A stretch of 12,872 nt of DNA, from contig JAOUNV010000009.1 of NCBI GenBank assembly GCA_029880775.1, forward strand, positions 1 to 12,872, written 5' to 3'. A program made the translations under genes and the position numbers. This document shows, one piece after another, positions 7,605 through 12,872 of the stretch (its first letter is position 1; the number at the start of each line of letters is the position of its first letter). The stretch is from Nitrospinota bacterium. GTDB taxonomy: Bacteria > Nitrospinota_A > UBA7883. A model generated the notes under the pieces. The model worked only from the letters and a program-made list of their open reading frames with translations, had not been told where the DNA came from and did not search any database.

Positions 7605-8789
7605 TTGTGTGTAGGTGAAATGAACATATTTGAAAAACGCAACCAGTTGGCGGAGGTTTACGCCGAATGGTACAATTACCGAAACAGGCTGTATCCCGAT
7701 TTTGTCACATCTTCCAGAGTTAGCTCGATTCCTGAATATATCCCCGTCTTTTCATTTCATAATGTCACTAACGATGATTTACTTCTGAAGCTAAACTATC
7801 TGATGCAAAACGGATATTCTACCATAAATAGTGACGAATATGCATATTTAAACGGAAAGAGCAACGGGGAGAGGCTGGTGATGCTGACCTTTGACGATGG
7901 GTTGGTGTCTCTATGCAATGTTGTCGCTCCCTTATTGCGGGCATACCAGATGTGTGCGGTGGCTTTCGTGATACCTGGGGAGATCGACCAGGAGGAAGGT
8001 GGCGGGGTGGTGGAGCCGAACAACGGTGATGGTAGGTTGTTATGCTCCTGGGAGCAACTGGAGGCCATGAAGGATGTGATCGATATCCAGTCTCACTCCA
8101 TGTACCACTGGCTGATTTTCGAGAGTTCCATTGTGAGCAGTTTCTTTTCCCCGCAGATAAAGAGTAAATTCCAGAAAATAGATTGGCCAATCCCCCGCAG
8201 GAATGGAATTGATCATCCTGAAAGGGATATCGGGTTTGGCTGGCCGATATATAAAACAAATTCAAGGCTTTCTGGTAGTCTGAGGGTATATGAAAACGCA
8301 GAAATTACCGAGGCTATGATGTCATACGTGGAAGAGAGGGGTGGCGCCGACTTTTTTAACTCCCCTGGGTGGGAAAAAGCGTTAAATAGTGAGCATACCA
8401 GGTTGGCCCATGGCGCAAAGTTTGAGACAGAGACCCCGGACCAAAGGCTTGCGAGCGTAACTCACTGTATTGATGCCTCTAAACAGGTAATTGAGGAAAA
8501 AATGAAAAAAGAGGTGAAAGGCTTTTGCTTTCCTTTTGGGATCGGGAGCCCTGAAACTGAGGCGATAGCTCAAAAGGGGGGGTATAGCCTTGCATATTAT
8601 GGAGTTAGGCCCAATTTCAACACAGGAAAAGCGGGGGAGTTTACAACATTACGTCGTGTGACCAGACTCAAAGATGACTACCTCTTTCGCCTTCCGGGGG
8701 AAAATCGGAAATCGCTAATGAAAATATTTTACGAGAAGGCGGAGCGACGAGTTGCTAACCTATTGTATGATAAGGGAAATATTCGATAA
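7605..8789 (+). CDS. Polysaccharide deacetylase (NodB-type) with large insertion
   Basis: A carbohydrate esterase family 4 style protein that would remove acetyl groups from amino sugars in a polysaccharide with a divalent metal. With the GTG at 7605 it has 394 residues; the ATG at 7620 (MNIFEKR) is an equally good start, and neither has an ideal ribosome binding site. The NodB motifs are visible: TFDDG at 95-99 holds the base and metal-binding aspartates, H-S-M-Y-H at 164-168 supplies the two metal histidines, and FCFPFG at 307-312 corresponds to the later substrate-groove motif. About 140 residues separate motif 2 from this block, including FGWPIYK and a charged stretch, so the protein has a long insertion. 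No signal peptide is seen, suggesting a cytoplasmic or glycan-precursor role. It stands alone, with cheW 98 bases downstream on the same strand. Confidence 0.85.
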   Translation: MCVGEMNIFEKRNQLAEVYAEWYNYRNRLYPDFVTSSRVSSIPEYIPVFSFHNVTNDDLLLKLNYLMQNGYSTINSDEYAYLNGKSNGERLVMLTFDDGLVSLCNVVAPLLRAYQMCAVAFVIPGEIDQEEGGGVVEPNNGDGRLLCSWEQLEAMKDVIDIQSHSMYHWLIFESSIVSSFFSPQIKSKFQKIDWPIPRRNGIDHPERDIGFGWPIYKTNSRLSGSLRVYENAEITEAMMSYVEERGGADFFNSPGWEKALNSEHTRLAHGAKFETETPDQRLASVTHCIDASKQVIEEKMKKEVKGFCFPFGIGSPETEAIAQKGGYSLAYYGVRPNFNTGKAGEFTTLRRVTRLKDDYLFRLPGENRKSLMKIFYEKAERRVANLLYDKGNIR

Positions 8790-8833
8790 CTTTGGTTTTA
8801 GCCTCATTGTGACGGAGAATGTAATTTAAGGAT

Positions 8834-8862
8834 TTGCGTATATCTCAATATTGAATTAAACT
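8834..8862 (+). promoter_or_regulatory. Possible sigma-70-type promoter before cheW
   Basis: TTGCGT at 8834-8839 and TAAACT at 8857-8862 are separated by 17 bases and lie 25 to 30 bases before the cheW start. Both boxes deviate from consensus in A+T-rich DNA, where chance matches are common. Confidence 0.25.
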
Positions 8863-8887
8863 GTACAGAGGAGCCTGAAAAAAGGAA

Positions 8888-9394
8888 ATGGATATGGATA
8901 TCACCGGTAGCATAGCCAACGGTACGTTCTATCTTTCGGAAGAGTTGGAGGGGAAATACCTCACGTTTACTCTAGGAAAGGAGGATTACGGCTTTGAAAT
9001 AAAAAAGGTTAAAGAAATTATTGGAATAATGGATGTAACCAGGGTTCCGAAGACACCCAAGTTTTTGAAAGGCGTGATCAACCTCAGGGGAAAGGTGGTT
9101 CCCATTATCGATCTTCGATACAAATTCCGAATGCAACAGATTGATTATACAAAGGAAACATGTATTGTCGTGGTCGAGACGGATGAGATGGTGGTGGGAG
9201 TGGTAGTCGATTCAGTTTCAGAAGTCATTGATATTGACATAGATGAAATAGAATCCACCCCGGCCTTCGGCCATGAGATCGACATCAGATATATTCTAGG
9301 AATGGCGAAGGTTAATGATGAGGTTAAGATACTGATTAATATAGATAAAGTGCTTTCAATGGACGAGATGGCCCTGGCCTCGATCAACCCCTAA
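8888..9394 (+). CDS. cheW: Orphan CheW-type chemotaxis scaffold protein
   Basis: CheW couples chemoreceptors to the histidine kinase CheA at the inner face of the membrane. The 168-residue product is a single CheW domain: YLTFTLGKEDYGFEIKKVKEI at about 24-44, VPKTPKFLKGVINLRGKVVPIIDLR at 53-77 with the conserved NLRG arginine (R67), and GVVVDSVSEVIDI at 104-116, ending with ILINIDKVLS. Two ATG codons compete: 8888 and 8894. AAGGA at 8882-8886 is too close to the first but seven bases from the second, so MDITGSIANG (from 8894) is probably the real start. No cheA, receptor, cheR, cheB or cheY gene is in the window, so it is an isolated copy that may serve a particular receptor or a non-chemotaxis signalling array. 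It may be co-transcribed with the deacetylase. Confidence 0.93.
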   Translation: MDMDITGSIANGTFYLSEELEGKYLTFTLGKEDYGFEIKKVKEIIGIMDVTRVPKTPKFLKGVINLRGKVVPIIDLRYKFRMQQIDYTKETCIVVVETDEMVVGVVVDSVSEVIDIDIDEIESTPAFGHEIDIRYILGMAKVNDEVKILINIDKVLSMDEMALASINP

Positions 9395-10456
9395 TGGTTC
9401 CATTGTCCTTGCGCTAGGCTGTTAGCCGTTTCCTGATTGCCTTATATGCTTGTAAACAAAAGGTATAGCAGCCATTTTATTCCTATTTCTCTAATTATCA
9501 GAAATTAGCGATTCCAAAAACTACTTCCAGGCCTCTAGTTACTTCATTCTTCTTAAATCACCTGGCTATTGATCTATATGAATCTTCAAACCGGATCAAG
9601 ATCAAATGGGGGAGAATGAGGCCTTTCCAGATTTTATGTAAATTATATTCACCTCCTTGTTCATTAATTGCTAATATACCGGACATGTATGTCTGAAAAT
9701 CTATTTTATTTCTATTATGTACATGGAGTCCTTGAATTACAAAAATAGCAAATCTGTGAATCATCATACGTCATTGTATTATTGTCTATTATTACTAGCC
9801 TGAGCTTTGGTGAATTTCCCGACACAAAAGAAGCATACTTTCGATGAATAGCCGCCTCAGGGTGATTTTGTAACGACCTAGTTATGTTTATCAAAGGTTC
9901 TCCGCTTTGAACACTATAACTTGCTTATTGAACCCTTATTTTCCTGACTGAATATATGTTTGAAATCATCGTATTAATCGTAAATTATGAGAATACTGAT
10001 ATTCCGTGATCTGTTTTCAATGATCTCCTGGCTGGCAGGGGGTGAGCGTAAATAACCTCCATGAGGCCCATGCCCTCTGATTGGTTATGATTGGGAAAGT
10101 ATCGCCGATTAACTTTCTTATCTTTCCCGGTCAGCGGCCAAAATAGCTACCCGGAGGTATGCTTTTTTCCAGGAGGGGAAAGCGCCTGGCCTGATCAGGA
10201 GTTGCCGCCAGGAGTCACACAGAGATAGGCGCATACAACCTGTCATTGGGAATGACCGCCGAGCCATTCAAAAACAGAAAAAGTCATGCTCGCATCCATC
10301 GGCTCGTTATCTGTATACAAACTGTCACCAGGAAATAGTTTAACAGATAGAAGTATATATAGGCTGATAAAACAATCACATACGCAATGCATTGGAGGAC
10401 AATTCGAGCATGGAAGTTCCAAGAAACCAATCGAAACCAAATCCAGCAGGCCTCGA
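9395..10456. other. About 1 kb without a convincing gene
   Basis: This stretch follows cheW and precedes the end of the minus-strand phosphoesterase gene. It is A+T-rich to about 10010, then changes to a more G+C-rich segment (about 10020-10240). Open frames on both strands are short, lack ribosome binding sites and resemble no family I know. The right part has several inverted repeats and a segment that faintly resembles the terminal repeats of IS21-type elements. No tRNA or CRISPR pattern is seen. It may be the remains of an insertion, a long untranslated region, or an RNA gene. Confidence 0.5.
10093..10212. repeat. Cluster of inverted repeats with two competing pairings
   Basis: GGGAAAG at 10093-10099 can pair with CTTTCCC at 10122-10128, and the same CTTTCCC can pair with a second GGGAAAG at 10176-10182. 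A further pair, CCTGGC at 10185-10190 with GCCAGG at 10207-10212, overlaps the perfect palindrome CCTGATCAGG at 10190-10199. The repeats are exact in the sequence; their function is unknown. They could belong to a structured RNA or to the end of a decayed insertion sequence. Confidence 0.45.
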
Positions 10457-11848
10457 TCACTCCTCCTCTTTTCGGGTCCCCATCCACATATCCATTCTCG
10501 GTTTGCCCCCGTCGCTAGAGAAAAGGATATAGGACATCTGTTTCAGCGAAATATAATCTGGAGTTCTGTCGAATTTAGAGGTCTGGACTATCCTGCTTCG
10601 CCAGGTTCCGGCGTTGAGATACATCACTTCTCTATGGCTACGCACATCAAGTGGTTTTTGTGTCGGCTCATGGGTGTGACCATACACCACATATTTCGCT
10701 TCCGGCTTACCGTAACGAGCCTCTTGGAATGCCCCATTTTCCAGACCCGAGTCTCCAAAGTCACTTCGGGAATTGAAGAAGCTCAACAGTAACCCGGTGT
10801 CCAGCTTTGTAAGAATTTCGCCGGTAAGCCATCGCAGCCAAGGGTGGGTGGCGGCTCGCGCCAGATCGTCCAGCCGCGTATCCGAGCTTTCCCATGTCCG
10901 GAAGAATTCCACTGACAAGATCTCTCTCGCCACATTGTCGAAAGCCCGGTCCAGAGCCTTTTGTGCAACTTTTGTATTTTCTTCCCGCACCTTATAATAG
11001 AGCCACTCCATTGCCGAATTCAGGGGGCGCAGGTTATCCAGGTCCTCCAGCTGTTTCACCAGTTTCGCTCTGGTTCTCGGCTTCAGCCCGCTTTGGCTCT
11101 TCACTTCCCAGGGGAGGCGGACGGCGAACTCGGTGGCCAGGATATCCCCGATACACAGCTGCATATGGCTGGTCCTGTTCATGCTCCCCACCCGGCTGTA
11201 GTTGAACGGGTCGTGTTCATGCCCGTGCCGGGCGAAAACATGGAATTCCTCATCATAATATTCGTGGTCGAACCAGTTGTCATCCCCTGGCAATCCCAGA
11301 ATCCGTTTCACCTCCCGGCAGACGGAAGGGTAGAGATTGGCCATCCTGTCGTGATTTCCTGGGAGATACACCACCTCCACCGGGATGTCGATATCGGCGC
11401 CTTGGGCCACAAGATGGGGAAAGGTCCGGAAAAACTCCAGGGCGTTCCAGTTCACCTCCAGGATGGAGCCTTTCGCGACATCTCCCCTCTGGCCAGAGTC
11501 GGGGAACCTGCCCAATATCTCCAGGAGCTTGGTTTCGGTGGCCGATGGACGGCCCGACTGCGTGGCCTTGGGCAGGGACTCATACTTTGTTACATCCGCT
11601 CTTCCCGTGGCGCCCCAGGGGCGGTCCTCCATATCAAATCTGGTCCCGTCGGCGTTTTCGAACCATTTGGTGGATCTGGCCAGCTCAAAAATATCACCCA
11701 AAAGAAGTAACGTCACCCTGCCGGTTGGATTGCTCTTTATGTTGGAAATGATGTTCCGCATGAATACCTGGGTGAACGCCTTGGCACGGACATTGTGGTC
11801 CCCGGCGGTCCCATCGGAAAAGTGCAGATCGGAAATTATTATCAGCAT
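10457..11848 (-). CDS. Large calcineurin-like metallophosphoesterase
   Basis: A 463-residue member of the calcineurin-like phosphoesterase superfamily, which uses two metal ions to cleave phosphomono- or diesters. All metal motifs are present: SDLHFSDG (D7, H9), LLLGDIFE (D52), LPGNHDR (N165, H166) at 162-168, FARHGHEHD at 205-213, and VVYGHTHEP (H391, H393) at 387-395 followed by YLNAGTW. The protein is longer than simple phosphodiesterases because of an extended region at about 215-385, which contains a mostly helical segment with no motif I recognise. There is no signal peptide, so it should be cytoplasmic. The ATG is preceded by AGGGGGGGGC, which serves as the ribosome binding site and contains an eight-G run. 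Substrate unknown; no neighbour suggests one. It is a single-gene unit. Confidence 0.85.
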   Translation of the reverse strand: MLIIISDLHFSDGTAGDHNVRAKAFTQVFMRNIISNIKSNPTGRVTLLLLGDIFELARSTKWFENADGTRFDMEDRPWGATGRADVTKYESLPKATQSGRPSATETKLLEILGRFPDSGQRGDVAKGSILEVNWNALEFFRTFPHLVAQGADIDIPVEVVYLPGNHDRMANLYPSVCREVKRILGLPGDDNWFDHEYYDEEFHVFARHGHEHDPFNYSRVGSMNRTSHMQLCIGDILATEFAVRLPWEVKSQSGLKPRTRAKLVKQLEDLDNLRPLNSAMEWLYYKVREENTKVAQKALDRAFDNVAREILSVEFFRTWESSDTRLDDLARAATHPWLRWLTGEILTKLDTGLLLSFFNSRSDFGDSGLENGAFQEARYGKPEAKYVVYGHTHEPTQKPLDVRSHREVMYLNAGTWRSRIVQTSKFDRTPDYISLKQMSYILFSSDGGKPRMDMWMGTRKEEE

Positions 11849-12144
11849 GCCCCCCCCTGGACGATAGCGGATTGTCTATATTGTGAATTATAAACAATCG
11901 CCGCAAGTCTGGCAGGAAAAGTGACGACGGAGCGGGAACCGAGATGATAAGGAAGGGCAATCTCCACCAACGCATTGCTCCATTCCTTTCCAGGTTCGCC
12001 CACCGATGGCTGGCGCGGTAGTGCTCCGCATGATATCGATATTGATTCAGCATTGCCAATGACAGAAGATACAATTGTACTTATGGCTCTAATGGTTGCA
12101 CTTCATGCGGAGGGAATGATTTGCTGGAAGCGATTAAACAGGGG
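11849..12144. other. Gap before the pseudogene cluster
   Basis: This 296-base stretch lies between the phosphoesterase start and the Rhs fragment. It must hold the phosphoesterase promoter. One plus-strand frame stays open from about 12046 into the Rhs fragment (with a cysteine- and glycine-rich stretch, CTYGSNGCTSCGGN), but the frame is closed upstream by TGA at 12043-12045 and that part does not look like normal Rhs sequence. I see no intact gene. Confidence 0.4.
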
Positions 12145-12213
12145 GATGCTACTGACGGTTCTGTCGCCCAACGCATCGACTACGACGAATTCGGAAATAT
12201 CACGCAGGACACA
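12145..12213 (+). pseudogene. Fragment of an Rhs/YD-repeat protein core
   Basis: A stretch of 23 codons reads DATDGSVAQRIDYDEFGNIT followed by QDT. The string AQRIDYDEFGN is the very characteristic end of the Rhs core, just before the conserved glycine-rich hypervariable junction of Rhs toxins and wall-associated proteins. In complete Rhs genes it is followed by a NPGFQPFGFAGG-like block; here that block is missing and unrelated sequence begins at once. The upstream YD-repeat region is absent too. This is therefore a relic, not a functional toxin gene. The match is by memory of the motif; its length is short but its composition is distinctive. Confidence 0.6.
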
Positions 12214-12247
12214 CAACTCACTAAACGTTACATTGGAGAAGGAGACT

Positions 12248-12298
12248 ATGAAAATTCCAAGACAGCAGTACACCGCCGAGTGCAAAGAGTCGACGGTG
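12248..12298 (+). pseudogene. Start of an IS3-type transposase OrfA, truncated
   Basis: An ATG preceded by GGAGAAGGAG opens a frame reading MKIPRQQYTAECKESTV, typical of the first residues of IS3-family OrfA proteins (usual form QYTAEFKE, with Cys here for Phe). The helix-turn-helix that should follow is missing: after residue 17 the frame runs directly into sequence resembling a different protein family. It is thus a transposase remnant of 17 codons with its own ribosome binding site. The assignment rests on a short match and is moderate. Confidence 0.5.
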
Positions 12299-12462
12299 GA
12301 AGAGAGCGGAGCGGATATCGTGGCCACCTCCTGCCCCTCTGCCAGCTGCAACTTGCCGACGCGATGGCCAGAGCGGGGCTGGATGTCCCTGTGATGAGCA
12401 CGGCTGATCTGGTGGCGTTGGCCACGAGTGGCTGGGCCACGGGAGAAACGGAAGCGGGCTAG
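12299..12462 (+). pseudogene. C-terminal scrap of an HdrB/GlcF-like cysteine-rich (CCG-type) protein, frameshifted
   Basis: In frame with the transposase-like start, codons 12299-12337 read EESGADIVATSCP; in the next frame, from 12337, the sequence continues LCQLQLADAMARAGLDVPVM and ends ...STADLVALA plus a short tail at 12462. Put together these give GADIVATSCPLCQLQL, the usual second cysteine motif of CCG-domain proteins such as heterodisulfide reductase subunit B and glycolate oxidase iron-sulfur subunits. Loss of one C in the run at 12334-12337 explains the shift. Only the last third of a CCG domain is present. It has no upstream partner here, so it is a relic moved or left behind by recombination. 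Confidence 0.6.
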
Positions 12463-12634
12463 AACCGGGGATCGACTGTAGGCTCGGCAGGAGCGAGTGT
12501 CAGGTGAATGCTATCACTGTGCAAGTATGCTGTCATGGCCGCAGCCCTGCCTAAATGAAGAAACTGTAATTCTTATATGTTTGTTACCCTTCAAGTATTA
12601 CAATAATGAAGCAATAGCAACAGGAGGGCGGACT

Positions 12635-12775
12635 TTGCCAGAAAAATCAGATTCGATTATGTTCAAGCGATATTCGGAAGCAATTTTACTTACAACCCTT
12701 ACTGCAATCATGTATATCTTTGCTTTTTGTTATGAATCAGGTTTCTTAAATGACCCTGTAAATAATTCTGTGTAA
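12635..12775 (+). CDS. Small membrane ORF, probably an N-terminal gene fragment cut by an insertion sequence
   Basis: A TTG start at 12635 has an excellent ribosome binding site, AGGAGGG at 12622-12628, six bases upstream. The 46-residue product has a charged N-terminus (PEKSDSIMFKRYSEA) and one membrane helix, ILLTTLTAIMYIFAFCYESG, then ends NDPVNNSV. That tail is read from the sequence GACCCTGTAAATAATTCTG, which looks like the terminus of the neighbouring IS256-type element. I therefore think the original gene encoded a longer membrane protein and that the last eight or so codons belong to the insertion. It may still make a short peptide. Longer starts upstream (12497) have no ribosome binding site. 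Function unknown. Confidence 0.5.
   Translation: MPEKSDSIMFKRYSEAILLTTLTAIMYIFAFCYESGFLNDPVNNSV
12752..12775. repeat. Probable terminal inverted repeat of the IS256-type element
   Basis: The sequence GACCCTGTAAATAATTCTG and the following TGTAA lie just outside the stop codon of the transposase at 12784. Position and composition resemble the ends of IS256/Mutator-type elements. The other end is beyond the window, so the repeat cannot be confirmed by its partner. Confidence 0.4.
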
Positions 12776-12783
12776 CTGCCCGA

Positions 12784-12872
12784 TTACACTTTTTCCGGCA
12801 TCCTGTCGGCGAACTCGATCATGAACCGGTTCAGCGCCGGTTTCCAGTTTCTGATCGGCATGGTCCACTTTC
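12784..12872 (-). mobile_element. C-terminus of an IS256-family (Mutator-type) transposase
   Basis: The minus strand from the right edge reads KWTMPIRNWKPALNRFMIEF and then ADRMPEKV before the stop at 12784. The (K)WxMPIxNWxxALNxFxIxF block is the standard end of IS256-family DDE transposases. Only 29 codons are in the window; the catalytic DDE residues lie outside it. The stop is about ten bases from the presumed terminal repeat, the normal layout for these elements. Whether the element is complete cannot be judged. Confidence 0.8.

Noticed and set aside
9558..9767. 69-codon minus-strand open frame in the large gap
   Set aside because: No ribosome binding site, A+T-rich chance frame, no recognisable motif.
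10121..10215. Possible cyclic-di-GMP or other known riboswitch
   Set aside because: The conserved core bases of the GEMM class are not present and no plus-strand gene follows; the nearest gene ends, rather than begins, here.
10243..10792. Hydrophobic minus-strand frames at 10243-10487 and a plus-strand frame at 10286-10792
   Set aside because: They overlap the phosphoesterase coding end in other frames, lack ribosome sites and have no family features.
12497..12634. Upstream extension of the small membrane ORF to ATG 12497
   Set aside because: No ribosome site at 12497, whereas TTG 12635 has AGGAGGG at ideal spacing; the extra 46 residues look non-coding.
1..12872. tRNA, rRNA or CRISPR array
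   Set aside because: No cloverleaf-like CCA-ending segment, no rRNA motifs and no regularly spaced direct repeats were seen on either strand.

Overview
The window is bacterial DNA. The deepest clue to lifestyle is the left end, which carries genes of the tetrahydromethanopterin (H4MPT) one-carbon pathway: mch for methenyl-H4MPT cyclohydrolase, a RimK-like ATP-grasp ligase and the start of a triphosphoribosyl-dephospho-CoA synthase homologue. This grouping is known from methylotrophs and from several other bacterial phyla that oxidise or detoxify C1 units through H4MPT. The sequence does not let me name the phylum. An orphan cheW and abundant polar-lipid-type membrane proteins fit a motile, probably Gram-negative host, but that is inference.

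Layout: (1) 1-2038, minus strand: an overlapping H4MPT operon read mch, then ATP-grasp ligase, then CitG-like gene, the last running off the left edge. (2) 2089-4364, plus strand, divergent from mch across a 50-base gap: pabB and pabC, overlapping by ATGA, making 4-aminobenzoate, a precursor of both folate and H4MPT. (3) 4375-5835, minus strand: two histidine-bearing multi-pass membrane proteins, one unrecognised and one of the DUF420 type, with an intrinsic terminator that faces pabC. (4) 5919-7113, minus: a broken alpha/alpha-toroid gene with two frameshifts. (5) 7605-9394, plus: a polysaccharide deacetylase and an orphan CheW. (6) 9395-10456: about 1 kb of A+T-rich sequence without a convincing gene. 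(7) 10457-11848, minus: a large calcineurin-like metallophosphoesterase. (8) 12145-12872: a scrap heap of mobile and degraded DNA, with an Rhs core fragment, a transposase OrfA-like start fused to an HdrB-like cysteine-rich tail with a frameshift, a short membrane ORF apparently cut by an insertion sequence, and the C-terminus of an IS256-type transposase running off the right edge.

The first 4.4 kb looks like stable metabolic core: Mch and H4MPT maturation on one strand and pABA supply on the other, possibly controlled from one short shared promoter region. From about 5.9 kb rightwards the window becomes accessory in character: lower G+C, long gaps, surface-polysaccharide-type genes, pseudogenes and insertion-sequence debris. 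I did not find a clear new multi-gene defence or mobile system. The most unusual structures are the composite pseudogene at 12.1-12.5 kb, the linkage of pabBC to the H4MPT operon, and the unexplained 1 kb gap with competing inverted repeats.
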